From NCBI GenBank assembly GCA_027919835.1, contig JANVFP010000001.1:1674001-1738000 (forward strand): a DNA stretch of 64,000 bases, in the 5' to 3' direction. Of the stretch, positions 24,874-36,257 are shown in pieces. This DNA is from Lentinula raphanica (Eukaryota > Basidiomycota > Agaricomycetes > Agaricales > Omphalotaceae). Position 1 is the stretch's first letter. Each line of letters starts with the position of its first letter. The position numbers were made by a program, and so were the translations under genes. The notes under the pieces were generated by a model, which was given only the letters and a program-made list of their open reading frames with translations, was not told the origin of the DNA and searched no databases.

Positions 24874-26350
24874 ACAGGAATTGTGCAAGAAGGTTCACTG
24901 GTATACTCTGGAGTTCAAGAAGAGAAAAAAGATGACAGAAGATGAATATGAAGGAAATGAACCAATCAAAGCATCCAGAGTTTATCATTCTCAAAAACCT
25001 GCTCGCAATGATCCAAAACCTCTAAATATAGAGGAGCTCATTGGTGAAAAACTTTATATATCTTTTGGGATTATTGGCATGATTCTCCAAGAAATTTTTT
25101 TACTTGAAGATGAACAGCCTTTTGAAAAGCGATCACTTCGTTGGTATCTGGAAGGAAAAGATCCTTTCAATGGAACAACACCTATTGATAGTGATACTGA
25201 TCAGCGGGACCCTCGCCGCCAAGTAAATATTGGTGCCAAATTACTTCAATCACATATTCCTCCTATAAAGATTACTCAATCTAATGGTCTATCTAATCTC
25301 CTCTCCTGGTTTGGCACAGGACAAGGGAATATCACTGCTTCATTTTTGTCATATATTTCTGGTAGATCTGGAAATTCAATATCTTGGGCTGAAAATATTC
25401 AAGAAGTAATCAGTAATTTTCTTGGTGCTCAATTGCATAATGAGAAGAAAGTTGCCAGCTATCCAGGTATACAGTTTGATTATCGACAAGAACGACTGCC
25501 CGAAAATATTCCAGGCACACTTCGTCTTTCAAACTGGAAGATTTATGGATCTGCATCAAATCTTTTGAAGCTTCTCCCTACACCTAAAAAAGGGGACCCA
25601 GCTGCATCTACTATTATATCCCACTCAATGCTTTACTACCATCTGGAAGAGAAATTTCAGCCATACTGGACTGCAGAAGTTCAGACTAAATGGGAAGCAT
25701 TTTTAGGAGAATTATACAATCAGAATTCTATGACACACAATAGCTCTCGACCTTCATGGTTATCAGGCATTGAGTTTCTTGATAAATTGCATATTCCAGG
25801 ATTTCAGAAATCTTTGACAGCAATGCAACTTGCTAATATCCTTGCTCTTAGTCATGTTCTTGAACATCCTACACTATCAGAAATGGCATACTGGATATGA
25901 AATCACCAAGATCTTGGTGCTTTTCTAGGTCTGCAAAAAGTTGGATTTATGATGCCTACTCAAAAAGCAGTTCTAGTTGCTTTGACATCTTTCAGTTGCC
26001 ATATCTGGAATATGAATACCACTCAGTTGCAAATTATTGGATGCACAAATGGATCTGTAATTGATAGTGAACATTTTCTTTGCAAAATAGCTCGTTGGTC
26101 TAGTAAAATTCCTCAGATAACTATCTGGAGCTCCAATGCTGAAAAGGAGAATGATTATTCTCGGTTTCCATTTGCTTTGACTGCCCCTCGGTTATTTGTT
26201 GAAAATATACTAGCTGAGATTGAGGTATGCCCTAATTTCTATATTTACAATTCATATCTGATTCATGAATATATTAGTCTGGACTCTGCTGATAAGAGAG
26301 GCTCTTTGATTCTTGACAATACAAATGATATTATATGTCTATACAAATAA

Positions 26351-27210
26351 ATCCTTTGTTGTAGTCAGGAGTTGAAATAGGACTCAGTAGGACTGATTAA
26401 GTTTTGAACTCACTTCAACTAGCTAGTAGTAGGTAAGTATGATAAGAAAATACTATGTGGACAACTATTGGATAACTGAGTACCAGCAGCTTACTATGTA
26501 GTTTTAGATACAATTCTTGATATGAGACTTAGAATACTAAATTCTAATTCCATTTTTATTGAATTACTATATAGACAATACATTTATGATTAGCAAAATA
26601 GTAGTTGACAGAGGAGAAAAGTTTTTATTGAGTGAATTACACCTTATTTGTCTTGGATTGCAGACCATTTCCTCCCTATTCCCTACTAGATCCTTCAGCC
26701 CTGTGAAAATTAAGTGCAGCATAAGCAAGGTATCTAAAGATATTGTCAATAAGTAACAATCTAGGTGAATAACAAATATGTGTCAATGGAATGGTTCAAT
26801 GAAGCCAAATGAATGTAATAAGCATGGGTCGATGTGAACATAAGCCAACATGGCTGTCAGATACAGTAACGGGGAGCAAGTAAGCAAATAAATGAGAAGG
26901 AACTAAGATCCGAGGGGACAAAGAATGAGCCTGCATGAGTTGTGAGGGCCGGAACTAGGAAAAACAGAGTCAGTGGAAAGGAAGGGTCAATGCCAAACGT
27001 ATTGTCATCATTGTTGATGGATTTGGTAGTCCAAGCAATGGCTTTTCAGTACAGAAGGGATGCTCAAAGGGTTAGAGGAGACAAAGGGTTGTAGGAGGGA
27101 GTCTGCAGGTAGGTTCTATATAATGGTTGTTTATGGTACAAGGGTGGGTTTTGCTGGGGTGTTCATGGCTCCTCAGCACTGGGGAGAGGAAATGTGTTCT
27201 TGTTCCTCAG
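26351..27210. other. Region without a confident gene
   Basis: Sequence changes from AT-rich to mixed composition near 26800. No gene is seen. The part from about 26970 may hold decayed upstream exons of the glycoside-hydrolase relic, but no frame with supporting motifs was found. Confidence 0.4.
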
Positions 27211-27675
27211 CCTCCCGTCAACCTCACCCAGGGATTGGTCCCTTGGAATCAGATCGAGGGGTTAGCTAATGTTTCTGGTGTAGGGACATATGTGACTACG
27301 TTCGAGTGGGCTCATGATGATGGTGCAGTGGGATTGCTTTTGGACTACAGGGAGATCTTTCATACTGTGAAGGCGTGGTTGAACAGACAGCAAGTTACGA
27401 CGGCGGACCCAACGAATCCGGTGGTTGATATATCGGAGTTGGTGGTTAATGGGAAGAATGTGATACAGGTAGACGCAGCGAATACGTTGTTGAATGCGAT
27501 TAATGCGGTGAGTGTCTGGTTGGTCGTCAAAGACAAGAAGTTGATATCTATTCTTTCAATGTACTAGGTTCCCGAGGTGGAGACTCTGAGACAGCTGCAT
27601 GTTTCCACTTCCATTATAACAGCAAATCAAGCCAGAGATGGTAATCCATTATTATGCACAATGGATTATGAGTGA
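27211..27675 (+). pseudogene. C-terminal fragment of a secreted glycoside hydrolase (GH2/GH78/GH106-like beta-sandwich)
   Basis: An acceptor site (GTTCCTCAG) leads into PPVNLTQGLVPWNQIEGLAN, then VSGVGTYVTTFEWAHDDGAV, DYREIFHTVKAWLNRQQV and DPTNPVVDISELVVNGKNVI. A GT-AG intron (27508-27567) is followed by a short exon ending TMDYE-stop. The pattern of a strand pair around GVGTYVTTF, an NGxxL-like turn and DPTNPVVDI..LVxGxNxI is typical of the C-terminal jelly-roll domains of fungal secreted glycosidases. The catalytic domain is absent upstream and the end is shorter than usual, so this is a relic. The exact GH family cannot be fixed by eye. Confidence 0.5.
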
Positions 27676-27970
27676 TATTGATAATCGCTCACAAACGACC
27701 TCCCTGGGGTCCTATTACTAAGTATGGTATATCAGTGATTATATAAGCTGCGGCACTACTGCCGGTGACAAGTGCTTGAAGCGTGATAGGATTGCTTTCC
27801 ATACCTTGCTGCGCAGCGCGCTGCTGTGAATCTGATTTGGATTTGGGTAATTTGTTGATGCAGGTCCCGTTTTCATCCCGTTTGCATCCCGTTTGCAGAT
27901 CGGAGAGTCTAGAGAGGAGGAGGAGAGGTAGTCTGTATGGCAGAGTATAGTTTAGTACGGCCTATGGACA

Positions 27971-28260
27971 TTGAGCGAGCCGCGAGTATTGAATCCAAAC
28001 CCTTCGAAGCAACTTCAAGAATCTTGTATGTGATCTAAAGATAGTCGCTTGAGGTAGCTTGACAGAAGACCTAAAAAGACCAAGAGCCTGAGGTGAACTG
28101 CTAAACGTTAAACAGAAATATGATCGAGCCGCGAGTACTGAGTATTGAATCCAAGCCTTCGAAGCAAAGTTCAAAGTGAGCTAAAAATAGCCGCTTGAAG
28201 TAAGCTTTGACAGAAGACGACGAAGAGTAAGAGCATAGTAAGATTAGAACTGCTAAGTTG
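27971..28260 (+). repeat. Tandem duplication of about 150 bp
   Basis: The unit starting GAGCCGCGAGTATTGAATCC near 27976 is repeated near 28126 as GAGCCGCGAGTACTGAGTAT. Both continue with CCTTCGAAGCAA, TAGTCGCTTGA or TAGCCGCTTGA, and GACAGAAGAC, and end with GAACTGCTAA. No gene is supported within it. Confidence 0.8.
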
Positions 28261-29189
28261 TATTCCAAGCTCCCGTAGCAATGCTGTGGAATACTGTGTT
28301 TCTGAAATGGCTGTGTTACTCTACTTGCATTGGAGGTATCCAGAATCTGAAATGACCAATGGAAGCCAATGGACCGTACTAGGAATGCGGGTACGCTAGG
28401 GTACGCTGAGCGGCAGTGAAGCTTGACAGTGACAGTTAGTCATGAACCTCGAAGCAACCTAAACGTCTAATGCTCAATGGATCATGGCTGGATCATCATG
28501 TACATGCTGGAAGATGCTGGATGATGGAAATTGAAAGGCTAATAAGTAGTAATAGTAAAAGCTGTAGAAGAATAGAATATGTATGAAGAATATGGATAAA
28601 GCTGTAGCCTGTCGAAGATTTGAGTACTGGAGAAGTTAGAACTGGAGTTCAACTATGTAGAGCATGTACTCACTGGAGTTTGGAAGTCACCGGTGTCCAG
28701 TACTATGAGGTACTAGAGGTACTAGTGTCCTCAGGTGTCCTGCCGCACCATCCAATCTTGACACTTCTCCACACCGTCCAGTGTATACTCAGCCTGTGCT
28801 GCGTCCTCGCCGTGTTTGAAATTCCGTTATGAAAAAACGTGTAGAACGTGTAAGAAACCATTCAAAATCAGTGCAGAATCCCGACGGACCCCCTGGGAAA
28901 TTTCACACACCCCTAAGCTCCCTAATGGCCGCCTCCTCGCTCCAGCCTCCCTGTCTCACTGCCCCCGCTCCTTTGGTTTATAACAGCCCTTTTCGTTCTT
29001 CCTCGTTTCTTCCATAACGCCCCCATCGTCCCATTTCATTGTCCATCCTTACCATCCGTGGTTATCGTCACCGGGTAGTTCGATCTCTTCTATCGTTCAC
29101 TATCGTACACCATCATACACGCGTATAGGATCTCAAGCTCAGGTTAAGACTCAAGTACTCAAGGTTACAGGAAATCAGGATCACATACC
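28261..29189. other. Spacer and upstream region of the seven-helix gene
   Basis: No gene is seen. From about 28900 the sequence becomes CT-rich, with many (A/T)TCGTTC, TATCGT(A/T)CAC and CATC words, the usual composition of a fungal promoter and 5' leader; TTATAACAGCCC near 28978 could be a TATA element. The leader ends at CACATACCATG. Confidence 0.4.
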
Positions 29190-30521
29190 ATGTCATACAA
29201 CTACGCCCAAGCCTACGGATGGGACTCTGTCGCTGCCGCTGCGGTGTTTGCCGCGCTCTACGCACCGCTCGATGTTTATTTTGTTTGGAAGATGGTTCAG
29301 GAGAGAAGAAGGGTGGTGTTTACGATGATGTTGTTTTGTACGAGTGAGTACGAGCTTTTTGAACCTCTTTTGCTTTCTGTTTTCTTTCCTTTTTCGTGAT
29401 ATTTTCTTTTCGTCCCCTACTTCTCGTACTTTTGCTGGGGCGTTCTGTGGTTCGTTTGTGACGTTTGTTTTCGGATGGTATTCATGTTCTTCTCGTTTTT
29501 TTCTTTCCTTTTTTTTCGTCCTTCGTTCTTTCCTCTCATAACCATCTCCTACACATCTCTCCAACCCTCTCCTACTCTCTCTAACTCCCAACCCTCTCAC
29601 TAACCCACTCATCCCCACAGTCCGAATCGCAGCCTACATCCTCCGCGCCATCGCAGCGGGCATCCCAGGTGCAGGTGAAAACGAGAACGTGTTCATCGCA
29701 GCGGAGGTGTTGTTCTCTGTCGGGTTCTTTGGGTTGTTGTACGCGACGTATTCGCTTGTTATGGACAGGTTAGTTCCCTTCCTCAACTGAGAACTGATCA
29801 ACTGACATTCTCCCTTCCTTCTTACACAATAAACAGACTCGACCTCCTTCCCTCCCTCCCCACTCTCCCCATCCCCCTCCTCTCCCGGCTCCTCGCTCTC
29901 ACGCGCAACCGCCGTCTCTTCCGTCTCGCGCTCACCGTCCCCATGGCGCTCGGTATCGCGGGAATCAACGAGTCCACCGAAAACCCGAACAGCAGCACGG
30001 GGAACTCGCTCAGGAAGGCAAGCGCGATTGTGTTTTTGGTGATGACGGCGTTGCAGGTGGGACAGACGTTGGTGTTGGTCAAGGCTGAGTATGAAGGTGG
30101 GTGTATATTGTGTTGTTATATTGCGTTTACTCATGCTAGTTATGTTGATATAGGCAAAGACCCACTTACGAACCCCCTCTCGTCCCTCTCCAAATTCGGC
30201 TCAACACACGCCCCCCTCATCCTCACCACGATCTCCCTCCTGCTCCTCATCCGAGAGATCTTCACCGTCGCCACGATCGACCAGTTCTCCAAAGCGACGA
30301 ACGAGCATTATTGGTACCCCCTCGTGGCGCTGCCCGAGATTTTGTGTGTGGTGCTGTATACGGTTCCAGGGATGATTCCGCCGAGGAATGTCGGGAGGGT
30401 GGTGGGTGAGGAGATGAAGATGAATGGTGGTGTTGGTGTGGATGGGGAGAGGGAGAGGGATGTTGAGAGAGGGTATGCGGTGGGTGAGGAAGGGGTTAAT
30501 GGGGAGGCGGGGAAGTATTGA
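29190..30521 (+). CDS. Seven-transmembrane protein (DUF7702/RTA1-like), four exons
   Basis: Exons are 29190-29343, 29621-29768, 29837-30096 and 30154-30521, all with GT-AG introns and a continuous frame of about 309 residues. Seven hydrophobic segments are visible: AAAVFAALYAPLDVYFVW, a second around FTMMLFC and RIAAYILRAI, VFIAAEVLFSVGFFGLLYAT, FRLALTVPMALGIAGI, ASAIVFLVMTALQVGQTLVL, PLILTTISLLLLIREIFTVA and YPLVALPEILCVVLYTVPGM. The short extracellular N-terminus (MSYNYAQAYGWDS) and a charged Gly-rich tail fit the fungal DUF7702 / RTA1-like group, plasma-membrane or endomembrane proteins of unsettled function. Intron 1, at 277 bp, is long for this window. The gene looks intact. Confidence 0.8.
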
Positions 30522-30883
30522 AAATGTCGTCTGTTCTCTTTTAGTTGGTCTCATCGTAATTCCCTGCTCGTCCATCGAATAGAGGTGTTTAGTGCCTCTC
30601 TACATTTCCTTCTTCATCCACATAGTCACCAGTCAATCGCCGCAGAAATAATACCTAATCATCATTCTGTTTGCTGCGACTTCAATCCGAGTGGTTATGC
30701 AAGTTATTATTGGATGAGTGATACAGCGATATATACCATAACTTCATATCTTTCGTCCATGTTGACAAGACGCAGAAAATGTACAACAGACTATCAGAGA
30801 GAGAGGGTATGCTCAGGGGTCCGAATCTACTACCTCAACGACTCAGCGTGATTGAATCGTTGATTCGGAAACACGGGCCCTGC
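30522..30883. other. Spacer between two convergent genes
   Basis: No gene is seen. It holds the 3' flanks of the plus-strand seven-helix gene and of the minus-strand 69-residue gene. Several AATAA-like words (for example GAAATAATACC) could be polyadenylation signals. Confidence 0.35.
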
Positions 30884-31270
30884 CTAGTACATTGCCCCTC
30901 CTCTCCGCCTTCTCCCTGTCCTCATCCCACTTCTTCTCGAGCCGAAACAGTTGCAGCAGAGAATGTCGAGTATCACGTCGAATATCGTGACGATGACCTA
31001 CGAACAAAGACAAATGGTGAGCGTCGAAGCAGAATGAGGACGAAGGGACGGAGATGGTCAGGGAAGAAGAAAGACGGTTGGGGAGAAAAGACTCACCGTA
31101 GTTATCGCAGAAACGATCGTTATAAACACATTAGCTATCGCAGAGATGATCGCGTTGATCCCTCGTCCGATGGCGCTGAAGATGGAGCCCTGGAATACGA
31201 GGCGAACGAGGAGCGACGGAGGTCAGAAAAAAAATTCGAGGCGAACGAGTGGCTGAGTATGACTCACCAT
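30884..31270 (-). CDS. Small 69-residue hydrophobic protein, three exons
   Basis: Exon 1 is only the ATG codon (31268-31270), followed by a 78-bp intron; exon 2 is 31097-31189; a 99-bp intron follows; exon 3 is 30884-30997. Introns start GTGAGT and end AG, and the joined frame is 69 codons. The product begins MGSIFSAIGRGINAIISAIA, continues NVFITIVSAITTVIVTIFDV and ILDILCCNCFGS, and ends in an Arg/Gly-rich tail. The very regular hydrophobic region suggests one long or two short membrane helices, with a Cys pair before the basic tail. Short proteins with this N-terminus and intron layout are, to my knowledge, widespread in basidiomycetes, with unknown function. The N-terminal MG followed by S could allow myristoylation; that is inference. 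Confidence 0.82.
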
Positions 31271-32103
31271 GATTCTGATGGTTTAGATATCGAGATATGT
31301 GGTGGTTTATTCAAACGAGGTTGTGTAGATTGCGTTTGGGTTGGGTTCGTTCGTTAACGTTCGTAAGACTGCGATGAGTTGGTGGATGTGTTTGGGATGG
31401 GTTTAGTCTTGTACCGTTGACGAAAGCCCCTTCCCCTCTTATACCGTCTGAGCTTATCTCCTTGGCTCCTTATACATAGTAGTGACGTACCAGTGGTCCA
31501 GGATGATGCTACGAGTTGGGATTCGGGAAGCCATAACGTCATCATCATGGGATGTCGGACCATCGGTGGAGCCAAACAGTGAGCACGCTTGTGTGGCGCA
31601 CTGTCGCGTCATCGAACGCCGGTCGAAAGTTCTCGCAACAAAGAATACGAACCACGAAACTTCGAACCAAGGAAATTTGTAGGCCTTTACTAGTGCTCTA
31701 TGATATTCAATTTGAACCCCAAGTTCGAAGCTGTTTGAAGGCCAGGAGATTTACTGCGGCACTCACGTTCAAGACTTCAATATTTCAATAGCCTCACCTC
31801 TTAGCCATATCTGATTCTCAACACGAACTTCGAGTTTCCAATGTCCGATGTCCATATCGATATCTTGGGGATCGTTCATAAGTTGTTCAGTACTAGCTAC
31901 TACTTTTTTCCCCTCAGCTGGGGTCTGGATGCGCGAAGACAAAGATGGAGTTCATTTACTTGGAAGCACATCGTAAAATAGTACCGTCGCGATCAGAAAA
32001 TCCAATGTCTCGAACCAACAAAAGAGACTTCTATCGACTCGGGGTATCTACATCAGCGCCAGCGGGGCGTTCAAGCTGCCCTCTGCCCTCTGCAGGACTA
32101 GTA
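31271..32103. other. Spacer without a recognised gene
   Basis: It contains the promoter side of the 69-residue gene and the 3' flank of the next minus-strand gene. No frame shows splice signals or motifs. Words around TCGAAACAC / TTCGAAC recur but form no regular repeat. Confidence 0.35.
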
Positions 32104-32836
32104 TCAAGCATGCGCGTGAGATAAATACTGTTTCAGATGTTTCGAATCCTTCCCGTTCTGCACCTGCAATTGAACAAACCCAGTTCAGAAGGCCTCAGAA
32201 AAGCACCATATGAAATCACTGACCTTGCCAGCTCGAACCTCAAAAATGATATTCCTCTCATCTTTTGGGTCGTACAATATCCCGTAGTGTTCTTCCTTTA
32301 CACTCCAGGTTCTTCCCTTAAGAACGACCACTCCCTTCTTTTCGTCTACGGCCCCTCCCTTCTTTTCGTCTACGGCCCCTCCCGTCTCGTCTTCTACAAC
32401 CTCGAAATTGATGTATCCTGCTCTGGTTTGCTTTGGCTGATTCAAGCGTGACCCCCAGTGATACATGAGCTCTGAACCTTGCATCACCGTCGTTACCTCG
32501 GCTATTCTTCCTCTGGGGACCTCATAGCCTTGGTCAGAGAATCGAATGCGATAGCCTTGGCGGTTGGCTCCGGGTCGGAAAGGCTGGTTCGAGTCCAACA
32601 TCTGCCAGCATGATAGATAGTACATGATCAGGTTTTCCGCGAACCTCGAGATGATATAAGAACCTATCACTCACCTTTGGTCCTTCGTTGGTAGGAATAG
32701 GACCAGCGCATGCGAGTGAAGCCAACCCAAGGATCAAAAGGATGGCAAGTCCGTATGCTTTGAGATTGAACCCCGGAAACTCGGAGCAGGAGCGGGAGCG
32801 GGAACGATCAGATACTGAGAACATCATCATCATCAT
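32104..32836 (-). CDS. Small secreted or signal-anchored protein, three exons
   Basis: Exons are 32675-32836, 32224-32601 and 32104-32163, with GTGAGT/GTCAGT donors and CAG acceptors; the joined frame is 199 codons. The N-terminus has five Met codons, a polar Ser/Arg-rich stretch and then a hydrophobic core (YGLAILLILGLASLACAGPI) that reads as a signal peptide with a cleavage site after ACA, or as a signal anchor. The body contains FSDQGYEVPRGRIAEVTTVM and AGYINFEVVEDE, a beta-rich pattern, and a duplicated GGAVDEKK unit encoded by a 24-bp tandem repeat. It ends HLKQYLSHAHA. The polar residues before the hydrophobic core are longer than in typical signal peptides, so one of the later Met codons may be used. 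No family was recognised. Confidence 0.7.
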
Positions 32837-33168
32837 TGGGGGATAATGCAGATTTTTTGGGTGTTAATGTCGATAATCACGTTTGACCAGCAAAGGGATT
32901 ATGGGGTAGTCTAACCAGAGATAAGGGAGATCAAGGCGATAATGAAGCGTTTCTTATAACGCAAAAACTTGTCGGTAAAGTGATGTGGCTCATGCTGCCA
33001 ATCGTCTTCCCGGTCGCCAGAATTCAGAACACTTGTCCAATCGCGAATGTTCCTCTTCACGGAATGAGCTATGACAGGCTGGGACTGTTATGGTTCAAAC
33101 TTTCCATGTGGAACGAAGATGTCTGTCAAGAAGAAAAGGTGGCGAATCGAGATAGAAAGTATAATACC

Positions 33169-33657
33169 AGGACCCCCGGCAGCCCACCAAAACCTCTGTT
33201 CGCGTTCGGGTAAAAATGGGGGGTAAATCGAGACCAAGTCAGCGCCCGGTTCGGGTAAAAATGACCCAAATTTTTCGAAATCTCTGCACAAAAATTCGGG
33301 TAAAACCGAGCATTTCTGAGTACTCTGACAACATGTTCGGGTAAAAATGGTTGGCAGGAGGAGGACATGGGATGAATCCATTGCACGCACTCATATTGCA
33401 CTTCAGGTGAGCCCTACAACCTCTGAACGATGTTAAAGAGCTCATGAGCCACATAAGCTGCGAAAAACAAAATTTCTGAATGTTTAAGCGCCCTTAAGCG
33501 CTCATACTACCTCTGGGCCTATAATCGGGTAAAAATGGGGTCTTCAGAAAGCCCTGGGTGAAATTCGGGTAAAACTGGCGATTTTTGGTCGATTTTTGGT
33601 TCGGGTAAAAGTGAGCCTTCGAGGGCGCAAACATTTTGGTGGGCTGCCGGGGGTCCT
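33169..33657. mobile_element. hAT-like MITE, 489 bp, with seven TTCGGGTAAAA motifs
   Basis: The inverted ends are AGGACCCCCGGCAGCCCACC on the left and its exact complement on the right. The flanks carry the 8-bp duplication ATAATACC (33161-33168 and 33658-33665). Inside lie seven copies of TCGGGTAAAA, all in the same orientation and usually preceded by T, at irregular spacing. It has no coding capacity. The 8-bp duplication points to the hAT group or a related 8-bp superfamily. The repeated motif could be a transposase-binding site, which is inference. Confidence 0.88.
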
Positions 33658-33910
33658 ATAATACCTCTGAGTCTCAAGTTTCAACCACTGATGCGATGGG
33701 CTGTCGGGGAGCACATATGTAGTAGTTATCACTGATCAGTGATCATCAGCTTGCCGGAGATCAACTGGCACCTAGTGGCACCCATTTTCTGCGCTGCGTG
33801 GGATCTGCGTTGAATCATCCCTCACCTCCAGCCCTCAACAGGGCCTATCAGGTCTATCTGGCAGTCAGTTTGATTTCTTCTGCCAGACAAAAATCCACGA
33901 GGATCTTGTC

Positions 33911-34470
33911 CTATGGTGCAGGTCATCTAGTCACCGCAACAAGGCGTGGGAAGACAATGAGCAGGGACCGGACTTACATGAAACTTGAATTCCTCTTGCA
34001 GAAGGCATGTATTTGATGAGAGAAACACTCTATGAAGAGGGTTTTTTAATTCTCTCAATAATTAAAAAATTTGTCAGAAAAAATTCGCCGTTTCCATATA
34101 TAGTAATCATGTTATCACGTGCGCCTGTTAGTCATCCATACATTTCAAGCACGGCACACTATAATTGGAAGGTATGATAAATATACACCATATGAGGGGG
34201 ATGAGATCTTCATATTTCCTGTAACACATACATATATAAACTGGTACAGGTGAGCTAAATCCTGATCATTGTAGTCAAATTGAGCATGTAGTGATGAATG
34301 GCACTCAGGAAGAAGGGGGAAGGCATTGGGAGAGCTCAGAAACCAGAGAGGATAACTCGCAACTTGGTCACAAGGCCGCACAAAGAGGTGGAATATAAAA
34401 AAATTTGCTGCTTACAAAATTTCCCACGCCTTGTTCATAGGTAGCGGTGACTAGATGACCTGCACCATAG
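33911..34470. repeat. Inverted duplication with 42-bp matching arms
   Basis: The arm CTATGGTGCAGGTCATCTAG plus TCACCGC, then AACAAGGCGTGGGAA (33911-33952), recurs inverted at 34421-34470, where eight extra bases separate the two parts. Between the arms lies AT-rich sequence without a gene. The outer flanks show weaker similarity, so this may be a decayed inverted-repeat element. Confidence 0.7.
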
Positions 34471-35165
34471 TAGTAGAATCTGTGTCCGGCATCCAGCAGA
34501 TCCTGAATCGTGTTATGAGCTTTTGCAAAATCTGTATTCTAGCAGAACTCAGATGGCTTGAGGCTCAAGGTGCTTCAGACAGCTTACCAACAAAACCTGG
34601 TGAGCCACGATAAGCCCAATCACCAGAAGTAAGAGCTTGTTCAGCCATGGATCCTGATCCTGATCCTGAGATGATCCCAGAATGCAAGATACTGTATATA
34701 GAAGTCCAATGAAATTCCAGAATTTCCAGTAAAGCATGGAGTTTATGTGATTGCATGACAGCTTTTACTCTGCTACCATTTATGGCCGTGACTGTGCTGA
34801 GAGCGCCTCTACATTGTAAAACACCTCAGCGATCACTGGTGCAACATTTTATCAATATTTTATTAACATCCAGATAAAATGCAGAAAAATAGCAAGTCCA
34901 TCCAAAATAGAGGTAAAAAGGGCTATAAATGAGCTACCTGGAGCTCAGTATCTTGAACAGATGAAATCTATGTCTCAAAGAGTAAAAACAGGTCCTATTG
35001 GTGTGGTATGTACAGAAAACATGAGTTTTGAAATGAAATTTGTTACCCGGCACACAGCCCTTGGGCGGCAACTGCGCGTCAATGTGAAAAAGCTGTCACA
35101 AACAGATCACATGCATGCCTTAGTAATCATTCAGCATTCATGATCAACCCAGGATCAGGATCAGG
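34471..35165. other. AT-rich spacer with GATCCT/AGGATC inverted words at both ends
   Basis: No gene is seen. CCTGATCCTGATCCTGAG at about 34655 recurs inverted at 35146-35165 (CAGGATCAGGATCAGG), directly abutting the left end of the large foldback element. This may be a further small inverted-repeat element of about 510 bp, but only the outermost 25 bp or so match. Confidence 0.4.
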
Positions 35166-35933
35166 CACCTGTAGCTGTAAAATCTACGCAAAGTAGTTCG
35201 ATAAGTATCCACCAGGGCTTTGCGAAGTACACCGATACTCTCTCCAAGGGTCAAATCTTACCTCCGGGCAGGCCAGAAATGCTCCGGGGGCTGCTATTTT
35301 TTATTATATATATATATTATTGGTATTATTTAATTAAAAAACAGGAAAAAAAATAATATATAGCTTCGCAAAGTGGTGTGAAAGATATCACAAATGATGG
35401 GAACAGATGAAATGATGTGATGGGATCTGCATCAATCATTTCCTTTTTGGGAAAAGGATATTTATATTGAAACCAGGGGTTACAGGGTACTACTGTATAT
35501 ATATGGGTGTCTAAAAATAGCAAATATCATATACAATCCAAAAATGACTGAAACAGGGTACAGGCTATTCTAGGCACATCAAAATTGCCCAAAAAGGAAA
35601 TTGGTCTAAAAATAGAACTTGATCTCATCAGGTAGCAAAAAATCTGAAAAAAATCATAAAAATAGTGAAAAAAATCAGGGTTGCCTTGATGGCCCTGGAA
35701 ATGCAAAATAAAAAAAAATACGCGACAAGTGTAAAAAATTTTATCACTCCAAATTATACTAGATCCTCTATACATTGGGTATATATGATGTACATGCTAT
35801 TTTTAGCACCCCCAGCACTCTTAGGCACCTAGAATAGCTTATATCATTCAATATATTCAGCACACTCAATGCTTGTTATACTTAATACACTTAACAATGA
35901 GAGATTTTAGAACAGTATTTATGTGTGTTATAC

Positions 35934-36181
35934 TGTTAGAAAGGCAGAGTCTGGAGACGACGATACGGAGTTAGGAATGCGATAACGTGATGGGTGGCGT
36001 ATTGCGTATGGTCGTGTTTGGTTCCGCGGAACTTATATAAGCCTCATGGAAGCAATCTCACTCTCTAGCTTGTACCGTCAAGTAGAGAATTAACTCTTAT
36101 ATCTGTTATAGGTAAAGAGCTTGTACCGTCAAGTAGAGAATTAACTCTTATATCTGTTATAGCCGGGCTGGATTCTTATTA
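35934..36181 (+). repeat. Copia 5' LTR
   Basis: It starts TGTTAGAAAGGC and ends GGATTCTTATTA, 248 bp. A TATA box (ACTTATATAAGCC near 36031) precedes a tandem duplication of about 53 bp built on GCTTGTACCGTCAAGTAGAG. The end is TA rather than the usual CA; the border is fixed by the target duplication and by the point where the two LTR copies stop matching. Confidence 0.93.
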
Positions 36182-36257
36182 GATTCGCAGTCAGAGCAGT
36201 GATCGCCTGCTTTGTAGATACCAGCCGCTCGATAACCATCATAATCAATCTCGCCCA

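Larger units (their letters stand above)
22264..26350 (+). pseudogene. Large AT-rich pseudogene of unknown family, split by two small elements
   Basis: Long coding segments are clear but broken. The part before 23343 includes FLSYLATLEIYTSQTLGRG; a GT-AG intron follows at about 23339-23400; then 23401-24155 includes MGYAYATQLSEHYIRW. An in-frame TGA at 24153-24155 is followed by continued coding (THFVLPHLRFLNKG) in the same frame. A frameshift occurs near 24505, and a 272-bp element sits at 24602-24873. The frame resumes with ELCKKVHWYTLEF to 25900, where a TGA (WI-stop-NHQDLGAFLG) precedes more coding to 26350. Removing the element and one AC duplication gives an in-frame YAQELCKKV. The parent protein was probably over 900 residues. 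No domain was recognised, and base composition is more AT-rich than neighbouring genes, which could mean transfer or an old mobile origin. Confidence 0.65.

Noticed and set aside
30779..31357. A 192-codon plus-strand frame
   Set aside because: It overlaps the spliced minus-strand 69-residue gene, whose splice sites and hydrophobic pattern are far better supported.
32585..32596. GGTTCGAGTCC, a tRNA B-box match
   Set aside because: It lies inside exon 2 of the minus-strand secreted protein, and no A box or cloverleaf could be formed around it.
33200..33620. Regularly recurring TTCGGGTAAAA considered as a CRISPR-like array
   Set aside because: Spacing is irregular, the motif is only about 11 bp, the host is a fungus, and the copies lie inside a MITE with inverted ends and target duplications.
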